A DNA stretch of 64,000 bases, from NCBI RefSeq assembly GCF_007997075.1, contig NZ_VORS01000002.1, positions 310,001 to 374,000 on the forward strand, in the 5' to 3' direction. Under the pieces are notes generated by a model. The model searched no databases. It was not told where the DNA came from and was given only the letters and a program-made list of their open reading frames with translations. Position numbers and translations under genes: made by a program. Positions 7,720-16,982 of the stretch are shown here, piece after piece. This stretch comes from Polaribacter sp. IC073 (GTDB taxonomy: Bacteria > Bacteroidota > Bacteroidia > Flavobacteriales > Flavobacteriaceae). Position 1 is the first letter of the stretch; each line of letters opens with the position of its first letter.

Positions 7720-8432
7720 GAAAACTCCTTGTACTTTTTATCATGGCTCAATTCTCTTTTATTACAAATGCACAAGAGCACCTTTTAGACAGTATTGCTG
7801 TGGTAAAAGACACTACAAAATATGTAAAAACAATTGATTATACGGCTAAAAGGTCTTTTCAAGAAGCGATCAAATTAAGATACACCGATAAAGAATTTGT
7901 ATATACAGAAGAAGAAATCCCTGAAGAAAATGAAGCCTCTTCTACAGATTTGAGTTTTCTAAGAGCTTTTGCTTCTTTCATGCAGGCTATTTTTCCATTT
8001 TTATTAGGTGGCTTTGTCGTGTTTATTATTTTAAAATTGGTTTTAGGTTCTGAAATTGGCTTTTGGAACTTCAAAAAAGGAAAGAAGAAAGTTGCAGAAA
8101 AACTAGTGTATGAAGATGAAGATATTCACGAAGTAGATTTAGAAGCATTGTTAGCACAAGCAATTTTAGAGCAGAACTTTAGGTTGGCAGTTCGTTATAA
8201 CTATCTGTCTGTTTTAAAGGAATTATCAAACAAAAAATTGATTGATTATCATAAAGATAAAACAAATACCGCCTATACATATGAGTTAGAACAAGGAACT
8301 ATTAGAGAAGAGTTCTCTTATCTTTCTTATGTGTACACATATGTTTGGTATGGCGATTTCCCTATTGATAGCAACGATTTTAATAAAATTAAAGAGAAGT
8401 ACTCATCATTTAAAACCAAGGTAAAGAAATGA
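7716..8432 (+). CDS. DUF4129 domain-containing membrane protein
   Basis: 238 residues. An N-terminal signal peptide (to about residue 20, ending near NAQ) is followed by a periplasmic segment, one membrane helix (about 88-110), and a cytoplasmic DUF4129-type domain with LEALLAQAILEQNFRLAVRY and a YVWYGDFP region. DUF4129 proteins accompany MoxR/DUF58 systems and often transglutaminase-like proteins. The function is unknown; a membrane partner of the MoxR ATPase is plausible. Four-base overlaps with both neighbours show tight coupling. Confidence 0.8.
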   Translation: MRKLLVLFIMAQFSFITNAQEHLLDSIAVVKDTTKYVKTIDYTAKRSFQEAIKLRYTDKEFVYTEEEIPEENEASSTDLSFLRAFASFMQAIFPFLLGGFVVFIILKLVLGSEIGFWNFKKGKKKVAEKLVYEDEDIHEVDLEALLAQAILEQNFRLAVRYNYLSVLKELSNKKLIDYHKDKTNTAYTYELEQGTIREEFSYLSYVYTYVWYGDFPIDSNDFNKIKEKYSSFKTKVKK

Positions 8433-9640
8433 GAAAACTTCAGCACTTATTAAAAACTCTTTTTATTCTATCGATTGTTGTTTTTACAAGTTGTACAAAA
8501 ACAGATTGGAAAGAAAATTATAGCGAAAAAGAGAAAAGTCCGTTTGGTAATTATATTATTTCTAACGAAGCGGCAACACTTTTTAAAGATCAGAAAATAA
8601 TCAAATTAAAAGAAAATCTCTACGATTACTTATTATTTAAAAGTGATACGGTTAGTACTAAGTTTAGCAATTATATTCTTATTAAAAATGCCGCTTATAA
8701 ACAAACTGCAGCAGGTACAACGGCTCTTTTAGACTATGTGAAACAAGGGAATTCGGCATTTATAGCCTTAAATTTCTTCAAAGAAAATTTTAAAGAACAG
8801 TTAGAGTTTACGACCAATAATCTCGATACAGAAGTTTTTGACGTAGCTGCTCTAAGGAAATTGAAAGGGACATTTTATTTAAAACACAAAGATTTTAGTG
8901 ATCAACCCTATAATTTTGAAAGAAACATCCGTAGAAATTACTTTTTAGAATACAATGAGAACAAGACTATTGTTTTGGGAACAACCAACATAGACGGAGA
9001 AGAAGTTCCTAATTTTATTAAAATACACCATGGCAAAGGGGCTTTTTATTTGCATACCAATCCGATTGTTTTTAGCAACTATTATTTGTTAAATGATCAG
9101 GAAGTATATGTAGAAAACCTACTCTCCTACCTTCCAAAACAGCCTATTCTATGGGACAATCATATAAAAACAAGTGCATATTCAGATGCTGAAGAAAAGA
9201 AACCCTCTATTTTTAAGTTCTTTCTAAAGCACAAAAGCTTAACTTGGTTTTTATTTGTTTCTCTAGTGGGTTTATTATTATTTATGCTGTTTAATGCGAG
9301 AAGAAAACAACGTGCAATACCTGTTTTAGAACCGCTAAAAAATACCACGGTTGCTTTTACACAAACCATTTCTAATTTGTATTTAAGTGAAGCCGATCAT
9401 AAAAATCTAGTAGATAAAAAAATTGCTTTTTTCTTGTCGAAAGTCCGCTCAAAGTATTTAATAGATACCGCTAATTTAAATACGGATTTTATTATAAAAT
9501 TAGCTGCTAAATCTGGAAATGAAATCCAAAAAACAAAATATTTAATACATACAATTATTACTTTAAATAAGAAGCTAGAATGTTCTGAAGAAGAGTTAAT
9601 TGGATTGCATAAAATGATAGAAAATTTCTTAAAAAAATAA
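8429..9640 (+). CDS. DUF4350 domain-containing lipoprotein
   Basis: 403 residues. The signal peptide ends in a lipobox-like FTSC with Cys22, so the N-terminus is probably lipid-anchored. The middle region (about residues 45-235) resembles DUF4350, with beta/alpha segments such as GNSAFIALNFF. A single membrane helix lies at about 275-292, and a basic cytoplasmic tail follows. The gene starts inside the DUF4129 stop (ATGA) and ends two bases before moxR. Its conserved place suggests that it works with the DUF4129 and SpoIIM-like proteins in one envelope complex; no activity is known. Confidence 0.75.
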   Translation: MRKLQHLLKTLFILSIVVFTSCTKTDWKENYSEKEKSPFGNYIISNEAATLFKDQKIIKLKENLYDYLLFKSDTVSTKFSNYILIKNAAYKQTAAGTTALLDYVKQGNSAFIALNFFKENFKEQLEFTTNNLDTEVFDVAALRKLKGTFYLKHKDFSDQPYNFERNIRRNYFLEYNENKTIVLGTTNIDGEEVPNFIKIHHGKGAFYLHTNPIVFSNYYLLNDQEVYVENLLSYLPKQPILWDNHIKTSAYSDAEEKKPSIFKFFLKHKSLTWFLFVSLVGLLLFMLFNARRKQRAIPVLEPLKNTTVAFTQTISNLYLSEADHKNLVDKKIAFFLSKVRSKYLIDTANLNTDFIIKLAAKSGNEIQKTKYLIHTIITLNKKLECSEEELIGLHKMIENFLKK

Positions 9641-9642
9641 CG

Positions 9643-10662
9643 ATGGAAACACCAAATACAGACCACTTCAACAACGAACAAAATTCTGATGCTATTGCCT
9701 TTAAAAGCAGAATAGATCTTGCTGAATTACAAGAAAATGTCTTCAAAATTAAAGCACAATTAAAAAAGGTAATTGTGGGGCAAAAAGACCTGTTAGATTT
9801 GTTAATTGTGGCGTTACTTTCAGACGGTCATGTTTTAATTGAAGGCGTTCCTGGAGTGGCAAAAACCATTACTGCTAAACTATTATCAAAAACCATTGCG
9901 GCAGCATTTAGTAGAATTCAGTTTACGCCAGATTTAATGCCTTCAGATATTTTAGGAACTTCGGTTTATAACTTGCAAACGTCTGAATTTGAGTTTAAAA
10001 AAGGACCTATTTTTTCCAACATGATTCTAATTGATGAAATTAACAGAGCGCCAGCAAAAACACAAGCGGCTTTGTTTGAAGTAATGGAGGAAAAACAAGT
10101 CACAATAGATGGTAAAACCTATAAAATGGACGAACCTTTTATGGTTTTGGCGACTCAGAATCCGATTGAGCAAGAAGGAACATATCGTTTGCCAGAAGCA
10201 CAATTAGATCGTTTTTTATTCAAAATAAATGTAGAGTATCCGAATGCTGAAGAAGAATATGAAATTATATTTAGAGAACAGGGGTTAAAAAACACAACGA
10301 AATCAAGTAAAATTGAAACGGTTATTTCTGCGGCTAAAATTATGGAGTTTAGAAATTTAGTAAATCAGATTGCTATTGAAGAAAACCTCTTAAAATACAT
10401 TGCAAATATTGTTGTAAACACGCGTTCTAACTCATTTCTATACTTAGGTGCTTCACCAAGGGCAAGTATTGCTATTTTAAACGCTTCAAAAGCTTTTGCA
10501 GCAATTGAAGGTCGTGATTTTGTAACCCCAGAAGATATTAAAAAAGCAACAATTCCTGTTTTACAACACCGAGTTATTGTAACGCCAGAAAGAGAAATGG
10601 AAGGTTTAGGAAGCAAACAAATTATAGCGCAAATTATTGAAGCTGTTGAAATTCCGAGATAA
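9643..10662 (+). CDS. MoxR-family AAA+ ATPase
   Basis: MoxR ATPases act as chaperones that mature or remodel partner proteins, usually with von Willebrand A-type partners such as DUF58. The 339-residue protein has Walker A GVPGVAKT (68-75), Walker B ILIDE (128-132) followed by INRAPAKTQ, the sensor region ATQNPIEQEGTY, the arginine-finger stretch LPEAQLDRF, and the C-terminal lid domain (AAA_lid_2) with HRVIVTPE. It is the core gene of the operon; the DUF58 partner follows after 121 bases. Confidence 0.93.
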   Translation: METPNTDHFNNEQNSDAIAFKSRIDLAELQENVFKIKAQLKKVIVGQKDLLDLLIVALLSDGHVLIEGVPGVAKTITAKLLSKTIAAAFSRIQFTPDLMPSDILGTSVYNLQTSEFEFKKGPIFSNMILIDEINRAPAKTQAALFEVMEEKQVTIDGKTYKMDEPFMVLATQNPIEQEGTYRLPEAQLDRFLFKINVEYPNAEEEYEIIFREQGLKNTTKSSKIETVISAAKIMEFRNLVNQIAIEENLLKYIANIVVNTRSNSFLYLGASPRASIAILNASKAFAAIEGRDFVTPEDIKKATIPVLQHRVIVTPEREMEGLGSKQIIAQIIEAVEIPR

Positions 10663-10671
10663 ACGCACATC

Positions 10672-10745
10672 ATTCCGAAGAACTAAATAATTATTATAAT
10701 AAACAGATTGTCAGAGAAAGTGATAAAAAATCTTTGCAATGACGT
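10672..10745. repeat. Dispersed repeat inside the MoxR operon
   Basis: The 121-base gap between moxR and the DUF58 gene carries a sequence that begins tcattccgaag and ends ctttgcaatgacgtc, the same type of ends as the fragments at 1721, 61395 and 63372. It breaks the otherwise near-zero spacing of the operon. Whether it affects mRNA stability or downstream expression is unknown. Confidence 0.4.
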
Positions 10746-10783
10746 CAATTTCAACATAAAACATTTAAACAAGTACACAACAT

Positions 10784-12118
10784 TTGAAACATTTCTACAA
10801 CACCCTTTTTCTAAACAATCGTTTTTTCTACTTTTTAGGAACGGTTTCCGTTTTGTTTGTAGTTGGTTTTTTTGTTCCTATCTTTTTTGAGGTTTCTAAA
10901 GTGTTGTTATTCATCCTTTCAGTATTATTTTTTGTGGATGTATTTCTTTTGTACAATACCAAAAAAGGGATTTCTTTAGAACGCATTTTGCCAGAAAGAT
11001 TCTCGAACGGAGACTTGAATAAGGTAACCTTAAAAATAAAGAACAACTATAAGTTTACCAATCATGTATCCATTATTGAAGAAGTCCCTTTTCAATTTCA
11101 AAAGAGAGATTTTATTTTTCCTTTGCTGATAGCATCCAAAGAAGAAAAAATACTTTTTTACGATTTAAAACCATCTGAAAGAGGTGTTTATAATTTTGGT
11201 AACAGCAACATTTATGTGAGTTCCCCGCTGCAATTAGTGACTAAAAAATATATTTTAGCAGAAGAAAAAGAATTAAAATGCTATCCTTCTTTTTTAAGAT
11301 TAAGAGAATTCGATTTTAAGGCTTTTACCAATGATGCCATTTCTTACGGAACGAAAAAGGTTCGTAGAATTGGCCATTCTTTAGAGTTTGAGCAGATTAA
11401 AGAATACGTTTCTGGTGACGACATTAGAACGTTAAATTGGAAAGCGACTGCGAAGAGAAACCAATTAATGGTGAATCAATATGTAGAAGAAAAATCGCAA
11501 CCTGTTTATAATATTATAGACAAAGGGCGTGCAATGCAAATGCAATTTAATGAATTAAGTTTGCTAGATTATGCTATAAATGCAACGTTGGCAATTAGTA
11601 ACATTATTCTTAGAAAACAAGACAAAGCAGGAATGTTGTCTTTTTCTAAGAGTTTAGAAGATTGGATTGTTGCTGAAAAAAGAAACTCGCAAATGAGTTT
11701 AATTTCTGAAGCTTTACACAACTTGAAAACAGATTTTTCAGAGTCAGATTTTAGTACCTTATACTCAGTTATTAAAAGAAAAATTACACACAGAAGTTTG
11801 CTAATTATCTACACAAATTTCGAAACGATGGATGGTTTGAACAGGCAACTCTCCTACTTGCGTGCGTTGGCTAAAAACCATTTAGTTTTGGTTGTTTTCT
11901 TTAAAAACACCGAGTTACAGTCTTTGATAAATACAGAAGCAGAAAATGTTCAAGAGGTGTACGACAGTATCATTGCTGAAAAATTTATGTACGAAAAGAT
12001 AAGTATTGTGAATGAATTAAAGAAATACGGAATTCAATCTGTGTTAACTTCTCCTGAAAATTTAACGGGAGATACGCTTCATAAATATTTAGAATTAAAG
12101 TCTAGAGGATTGTTTTAG
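10784..12118 (+). CDS. DUF58 domain-containing membrane protein
   Basis: 444 residues. Two membrane helices occupy the N-terminus (about 14-55). A beta-rich domain follows, then the DUF58 signature SLEFEQIKEYVSGDDIRTLN (about 194-213) with NWKATAKR. The C-terminal half has a von Willebrand A-like fold. The metal-site motif, normally DxSxS, reads DKGRA here, so metal binding is doubtful. In this family the protein is the likely target or partner of the upstream MoxR ATPase. The gene is separated from moxR by a repeat but belongs to the same cluster. Confidence 0.85.
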   Translation: MKHFYNTLFLNNRFFYFLGTVSVLFVVGFFVPIFFEVSKVLLFILSVLFFVDVFLLYNTKKGISLERILPERFSNGDLNKVTLKIKNNYKFTNHVSIIEEVPFQFQKRDFIFPLLIASKEEKILFYDLKPSERGVYNFGNSNIYVSSPLQLVTKKYILAEEKELKCYPSFLRLREFDFKAFTNDAISYGTKKVRRIGHSLEFEQIKEYVSGDDIRTLNWKATAKRNQLMVNQYVEEKSQPVYNIIDKGRAMQMQFNELSLLDYAINATLAISNIILRKQDKAGMLSFSKSLEDWIVAEKRNSQMSLISEALHNLKTDFSESDFSTLYSVIKRKITHRSLLIIYTNFETMDGLNRQLSYLRALAKNHLVLVVFFKNTELQSLINTEAENVQEVYDSIIAEKFMYEKISIVNELKKYGIQSVLTSPENLTGDTLHKYLELKSRGLF

Positions 12119-12151
12119 TTTTACATATTTTAGCAAAAAAAAAGATAAATT

Positions 12152-12586
12152 ATGGATTGGTATCTACTCGTTTTAAGGAATTATTTTAAGTTTTCTGGTA
12201 GAGCAAGAAGGAAAGAATATTGGATGTTTCAGTTATTTCATTTATTATTTTCAGGACTCTTATTATTTCTTTTTTTCTATACGAATAATAACATGAATTC
12301 TTACGAAGAAAGCTTTGCAGATGGAACTACAAGCTTTTTATTTCTTCAAGTTTTGGGGCTGTATTCTTTGGGTACTTTAATTCCTATATTGGCAGTGAGT
12401 TCAAGAAGAATGCACGATTTAGGAAAAAGTGGTGCTTGGTTTTTTATAAACTTAATACCCTATATTGGTGGTTTTTGGTTCCTAGTTTTAACATGTATGG
12501 ACGGAGAAAGTAAAACAAATCAATACGGAGAGAATCCAAAAGGAAAAGGAAGTGACAGAGAAATAGAATTTATAGGAAAAGAATAA
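12152..12586 (+). CDS. DUF805 (YhaH-like) membrane protein, copy 1
   Basis: 144 residues. It opens with MDWYLLVLRNYFKFSGRARR, typical of DUF805, and contains the family motif SRRMHDLGKSG. Three or four membrane helices are seen, and the tail ends in a hydrophilic stretch after the NPKGKG motif. The inner-membrane role is unknown. The gene lies 33 bases after DUF58 and 25 bases before a second, clearly related DUF805 gene, so the pair is a tandem duplication. Confidence 0.88.
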   Translation: MDWYLLVLRNYFKFSGRARRKEYWMFQLFHLLFSGLLLFLFFYTNNNMNSYEESFADGTTSFLFLQVLGLYSLGTLIPILAVSSRRMHDLGKSGAWFFINLIPYIGGFWFLVLTCMDGESKTNQYGENPKGKGSDREIEFIGKE

Positions 12587-12611
12587 GTGTAACTATTAAT
12601 AAATAAAAAAA

Positions 12612-12995
12612 ATGAATTGGTATTTAAAAGTATTAAAGCAGTACTCAGATTTTAAAGGAAGAGCAAGAAGAAAAGAATATTGGATGTTTGTTCTTTTTAA
12701 CATTATTTTCTCTATTCTTCTAGTTTTTTTAGACAAAGCGCTAGGAACAACATACGGAGAATTTAATGAAGATGGATATTTTGAATCTTTCTATAGTTTA
12801 GCCGTTCTATTACCATATATAGCTGTTACTGCAAGAAGAATGCATGATGTTGGTAAAAGTGGTTGGTATATGTTAATTCCTATTTATAATTTAATTTTAT
12901 TATGCACAGATAGTGATAATGGAGAAAATAAATGGGGTGAAAATCCAAAAGGAATTGGTAACAATGCAGAAATAGATGCCATAGGAAAAGCATAA
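12612..12995 (+). CDS. DUF805 (YhaH-like) membrane protein, copy 2
   Basis: 127 residues, closely similar to the preceding gene product. It has the same N-terminus pattern (NWYLKVLKQY, FKGRARRKEYWMF), the ARRMHDVGKSGWY motif, and the closing WGENPKGIG. It is shorter because the luminal loop between the first helices is reduced. It is probably the last gene of the operon, since a strong terminator follows at 13016-13047. The function is unknown. Confidence 0.88.
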   Translation: MNWYLKVLKQYSDFKGRARRKEYWMFVLFNIIFSILLVFLDKALGTTYGEFNEDGYFESFYSLAVLLPYIAVTARRMHDVGKSGWYMLIPIYNLILLCTDSDNGENKWGENPKGIGNNAEIDAIGKA

Positions 12996-13015
12996 AACTT
13001 CTTTTTTAGAATACT

Positions 13016-13047
13016 AAAAAGGACTGCAATTTGCAGTCCTTTTTTTT
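13016..13047 (+). terminator. Rho-independent terminator of the MoxR/DUF805 operon
   Basis: A perfect stem aaaggactgcaa/ttgcagtccttt is followed by a run of eight or nine T. It lies 20 bases after the last DUF805 stop codon. Confidence 0.9.
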
Positions 13048-13104
13048 GGTTAAAAATTATGAAAACCCAAATAGATATCAATCTTAAAAAACTACTTTTG
13101 CAGC

Positions 13105-14310
13105 ATGAAGATTAAGCAAAAAACAGAACTAGAATTTATTATTGTAATGGCTTCTTTAATGTCTTTAGTAGCACTCTCTATAGACGCATTATTACCTGCA
13201 ATTGCAGATATTGGTTTGTCTATAAATGTGACACATCCACGGGATAATCAGTTATTAATTACTATGATTTTTTTAGGTTTGGGTTTCGGACAATTAATTT
13301 CTGGACCTTTGTCTGATAGTTTTGGGAGAAAGCCTGTTATTTACGTAGGTTTTGTTGTTTTTGCGATGGCAAGTTTAGTTTGTGTGTTTGCTACTAGTTT
13401 AGAGATGATGATTGTTGGTAGAATCTTACAAGGAGTTGGTCTTTCTGCTCCAAGAACCATTAGTATAGCAATGGTTAGAGACCGTTTTAGTGGTAATTAT
13501 ATGGCTAAAGTAATGTCTTTTGTAGTGGTTATTTTTATTTTGGTACCCGTAGTTGCACCAGCAATAGGAAAGATTATGTTAGATTTATATGGCTGGAAGT
13601 CTATTTTTTATAGTCAGTTATTTTTTGGGTTATTTGTAATGATTTGGCTTTGGAAAAGACAACCAGAAACGTTACCGCTAGAGAAGAGAAAGAAGTTTAA
13701 ATTCTCTCTTTTTGTAGGTGGAGTAAAAGAATTTATAAAACATAAGAATGCTATAATTTTCACTTTATTTTCTGGTTTTATTACAGGTTCTTTTATGGTG
13801 TATTTAAGTGCAAGTCAACTAATATTCGAGCAACAGTATGACTTAAAAGAAGAGTTTCCGTTTATTTTTGCAGGTCTTGCAATTGGTATTGGTTTGGCAA
13901 CTTTTTTAAACGGAACCTTAGTTGTAAAACTAGGAATGTTTAAACTCGTAAATGTTTTTGCTATTGTTTTTACGCTTGTTCCTTTGGTATATATTTTTTT
14001 ATATTCAGGAGAAAGCAACCCTAGTATTTATGTGTTAATTGCCTTTTTTTGGATGCAATTTTTTGCAATCGGATTTTTATTTGGGAATACAAGAGCGCTA
14101 GCAATGGAGCCAATTGGGCATATTGCTGGTATTGGAGCCGCAATTAATGGATTTGTTTCTACAATTATGGCGGTACCTATTGCAACTTATATTGGTGGTT
14201 TTATAGAAAAAACGGCTTTACCCTTATTTATTGGTTTCTTTGTTTGTGGACTCTTAGCTTTAGCTCTCATTCAATATTTGAATATTTCAAACAAAAGGAA
14301 AGCAATCTAA
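13105..14310 (+). CDS. Bcr/CflA-type drug-resistance MFS transporter
   Basis: 401 residues with about 12 membrane helices. These proton-driven exporters pump drugs or small metabolites out of the cell. The first loop holds motif A as GPLSDSFGRKP (67-77), and helix 4/5 shows GRILQGVGLSAPRT, typical of the Bcr/CflA family. The ATG at 13105 lies only four bases after a TACTTTTG box (13093-13100). If that box is the -7 element, the transcript would be nearly leaderless; no matching -33 box is clear. The substrate cannot be told from the sequence. Confidence 0.88.
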   Translation: MKIKQKTELEFIIVMASLMSLVALSIDALLPAIADIGLSINVTHPRDNQLLITMIFLGLGFGQLISGPLSDSFGRKPVIYVGFVVFAMASLVCVFATSLEMMIVGRILQGVGLSAPRTISIAMVRDRFSGNYMAKVMSFVVVIFILVPVVAPAIGKIMLDLYGWKSIFYSQLFFGLFVMIWLWKRQPETLPLEKRKKFKFSLFVGGVKEFIKHKNAIIFTLFSGFITGSFMVYLSASQLIFEQQYDLKEEFPFIFAGLAIGIGLATFLNGTLVVKLGMFKLVNVFAIVFTLVPLVYIFLYSGESNPSIYVLIAFFWMQFFAIGFLFGNTRALAMEPIGHIAGIGAAINGFVSTIMAVPIATYIGGFIEKTALPLFIGFFVCGLLALALIQYLNISNKRKAI

Positions 14311-14322
14311 AAAACGTGGACT

Positions 14323-14865
14323 TTATTTAGAAGTCTTTTTTAATTCTTTCCAATCTCCATTGTAAGAAATATTTGATCTGTGACTGCTGTTTACGTTCAA
14401 ATTACTTTTATTATTCGCATAAAGTGTCAGCATTATTTCATAGTTTTCATCTTTAGCCTGTACAGAATATGCTATGATATAAGCTCCTTTTCTTTCATTG
14501 TATACTTTTGAAGTTTCGCTGGCTTTACCTTCAAATTTAATTCCGCTGCCAGAAGTATATCCTGTAGACATTTGTTGCTCGCCATAATAAGGCAAATCAA
14601 TATGAATGCTATCGTTTTTTATTCGAAAGAAATTAGCATTTCCTATGAGATTGATATTGTTAGCAGAACTTCCTGGAGGCAATAATTTATTGAAACCTCT
14701 CACATTACTTAAACCGGTTGGTTGTGCCCAATTAAAAGTAGCTTCGATATTTTTTGACGCTACTGTTCCTATTAAATTATTTATTTCCGTTGAAGTAAAA
14801 GTGTTCTTAGCACTTGCACAGCTCATGAAAATCACTAAAATACTTAAAATGGCTATTCTCATCAT
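14323..14865 (-). CDS. DUF4251 domain-containing lipoprotein
   Basis: 180 residues. The N-terminus is a lipoprotein signal with Cys16 (IFMSC). The remainder is the beta-rich DUF4251 region typical of Bacteroidota (VASKNIEATFNWAQP, DLPYYGEQQMSTGY, GIKFEG). The structure class resembles small periplasmic or outer-membrane-attached proteins; the function is unknown. Two adjacent Met codons open the frame, and either could start. The gene converges on the MFS gene with 12 bases between the stops, and no strong terminator is seen there. Confidence 0.8.
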   Translation of the reverse strand: MMRIAILSILVIFMSCASAKNTFTSTEINNLIGTVASKNIEATFNWAQPTGLSNVRGFNKLLPPGSSANNINLIGNANFFRIKNDSIHIDLPYYGEQQMSTGYTSGSGIKFEGKASETSKVYNERKGAYIIAYSVQAKDENYEIMLTLYANNKSNLNVNSSHRSNISYNGDWKELKKTSK

Positions 14866-14976
14866 TTAATAATTAACTGATTAGTAGTGATCTAAATATA
14901 CAAAAATCACATTAAAAAACTTTTAAAAATATTATAAATTAAGTAGTATTTTTGAAATCTAAAATATAAAATACCG

Positions 14977-15675
14977 ATGAAAGTTGTTTTTGAAGATGAA
15001 TACCTCTTGTGCGTAAGCAAACCAAATAATATGTTGGTGCATCATGCGCACCATTCTAGAAATGTATCCGAAGAAACTTCTCTTTTACAATGGATTCAAG
15101 AAGAAAAAGGCATCAAAGTATATCCTATTCATCGATTAGATAGAAAAACTTCAGGAATTATTTTACTCGCGAAAGAAACCGCGTTTGTTTCTAAATTTCA
15201 AGAATTATTTACAAATAATGAAATTGAAAAAACGTATTACGGTGTTGTAAGAGGCTTTTCACCAGCAACCAAAACGATAGATTCTCCTGTAAAAGGACGC
15301 GATGCAAATGTGCATAAAGAAGCTTTAACGTATTTTAAAACACTAGCGCAAGTGACCTTAGATGTCCCAGTAAAACCGTATGATTCTTCTCGCTACAGTT
15401 TGGTAGAATTAAAACCAAAAACAGGTAGAATGCATCAATTAAGAGTACATACAAATAAAATTAGCCACCCTTTAATTGGCGATGCAAAATATGGTGATAA
15501 AAACCATGATGTTATGTTTGATGAAAATTTTGGTTGGAAAAATATGTTTTTGCACGCAGGAAAGTTAGCATTCAAACACCCTTTTTCAGGTGAAGAATTA
15601 ATTCTAAAAGCTCCTTATCCCAAAGATTGGATCGCGATGTTTAAGGAATTTTCATGGGAGAATCCGCTGGCATAG
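14977..15675 (+). CDS. truC: RluA-family pseudouridine synthase, TruC-like
   Basis: 232 residues. Enzymes of this family convert specific uridines to pseudouridine; TruC modifies U65 in some tRNAs. The catalytic motif IHRLDRKTSGIILLAK is present with Asp55. Later stretches GRMHQLRVH and HPLIGDAKYGD are also typical. No S4 domain precedes the catalytic domain, as in TruC and unlike RluA/C/D forms with S4. The exact target is inferred from this layout. The gene stands alone between oppositely oriented neighbours. Confidence 0.8.
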   Translation: MKVVFEDEYLLCVSKPNNMLVHHAHHSRNVSEETSLLQWIQEEKGIKVYPIHRLDRKTSGIILLAKETAFVSKFQELFTNNEIEKTYYGVVRGFSPATKTIDSPVKGRDANVHKEALTYFKTLAQVTLDVPVKPYDSSRYSLVELKPKTGRMHQLRVHTNKISHPLIGDAKYGDKNHDVMFDENFGWKNMFLHAGKLAFKHPFSGEELILKAPYPKDWIAMFKEFSWENPLA

Positions 15676-15757
15676 TTACAAGTTTATTGTGTACTAGAAA
15701 AAAAAACAGTGAGGTATTCATGATGAATTAAAACTTTACTATTAGCCACCAGACAAC

Positions 15758-15943
15758 CTATTGATCAATAGATTGAGATCGAAAACCAATCAACTCTCCG
15801 TCTTCAAAATTTGGTGAAATCTCAATAGGGTTGCAACAAACTTCACAATCTTCTATGTAGGTTTGCTCTCGGACGCTGGCGTCTAAAATCATAGAGATTT
15901 CTTCCCAACAATGCGGACATTGAAAAAAATGTTCTTGTTCCAC
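15758..15943 (-). CDS. CPXCG-motif cysteine-rich protein
   Basis: 61 residues. Two Cys pairs, QCPHC (residues 8-12) and DCEVCC (33-38), probably bind one zinc ion, followed by the acidic tail seen in the CPXCG family (PF14255). The start codon is GTG at 15941-15943, and it overlaps the TAG stop of the upstream reductase by one base (TAGTG), so translation is probably coupled. The function is unknown. Confidence 0.8.
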   Translation of the reverse strand: MEQEHFFQCPHCWEEISMILDASVREQTYIEDCEVCCNPIEISPNFEDGELIGFRSQSIDQ

Positions 15944-16947
15944 TATTCTTTTACTTTTAAAACTAATTTTCCGTTCTTTTCTCCAGAAAAAAGTTTGTTA
16001 TACGTTTCTTGAAAATTTTCTATGCCTTCATAAATATCTTCTCTAGATTTTAGTTTTCCTTCTTGTAACCAAATACCCATTTCTTTCGCTGCTTTTTCGA
16101 AATATTTTGAATAATCTGTAACCACCATACCTTGCATGGTAGAGCGGGTTACTAATAATGATAAATAATTACTTGGCCCATTAACTTTATGTTTGTTGTT
16201 GTATTGTGAAATAGCACCACAAAGAACTACTTTAGCATGCATTCTTAATTTACTTAAAGCAGCGTCTAAAATTACACCACCAACATTATCAAAAAAGACA
16301 TCAATTCCTTTCGGACATTTCTTTTTTAAAGCAGAATAAATGTTTTCATTCTTATAATCAATTGCAGCATCAAAGCCCAATTCATTTTTTATATAATCGC
16401 ACTTTTCTTGTCCACCAGCAATACCAATAACGGTACAGCCTTTTATTTTTGCTATTTGACCAACAATAGATCCTACAGCTCCTGCTGCTCCAGAAACCAA
16501 AACAATGTCTCCTTCTTTTATTTTTCCAACTTCTAATATCCCGAAATAAGCCGTCATCCCTGGCATTCCTAAAGTTCCTAAATACATTGGCATCGAAGCC
16601 AGTTTCTCATCAACTTTTAACCAACTATGTCCATTAGAAACAGAATATTGTTGCACTCCGCCCCAACTGGTAACGCAATCTCCAATTTCAAATTTAGGAT
16701 TATTGTTATTTTTAATCACCTTTCCAATAGCACCAGCACGCATTACATGTTCTAATTCTACGGGCGGAATGTAAGATTTTGTATCATTCATCCAGCCACG
16801 CATTGCAGGGTCTAAGGAAACATAATGGTGTTCAATTAAAATTTCTCCTTCTTCTAACTCAGGAATTGTTTGTGTTTCTAGCTTCCAAGTAGTTTCATCA
16901 GGAAAACCTTTGGGTCTATTTTTTAAGATGATTTGTTTGTTCTTCAT
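15943..16947 (-). CDS. NADP-dependent MDR-family oxidoreductase (CurA/LTB4 reductase-like)
   Basis: 334 residues. This group of medium-chain reductases reduces C=C bonds of enones, as curcumin reductase and leukotriene B4 dehydrogenase do. Recognisable parts are SLDPAMRGWM (45-54), the nucleotide-binding motif GAAGAVGS (153-160), and FDNVGG near residue 218. The zinc ligands of alcohol dehydrogenases are missing, as expected for the group. It forms a two-gene unit with the CPXCG protein and lies 35 bases downstream of the fused E1 gene on the same strand, so cotranscription with E1 is possible. Confidence 0.88.
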   Translation of the reverse strand: MKNKQIILKNRPKGFPDETTWKLETQTIPELEEGEILIEHHYVSLDPAMRGWMNDTKSYIPPVELEHVMRAGAIGKVIKNNNNPKFEIGDCVTSWGGVQQYSVSNGHSWLKVDEKLASMPMYLGTLGMPGMTAYFGILEVGKIKEGDIVLVSGAAGAVGSIVGQIAKIKGCTVIGIAGGQEKCDYIKNELGFDAAIDYKNENIYSALKKKCPKGIDVFFDNVGGVILDAALSKLRMHAKVVLCGAISQYNNKHKVNGPSNYLSLLVTRSTMQGMVVTDYSKYFEKAAKEMGIWLQEGKLKSREDIYEGIENFQETYNKLFSGEKNGKLVLKVKE

Positions 16948-16982
16948 AAGATTGATAAGATTACTTAAAAATAAGAATATTA

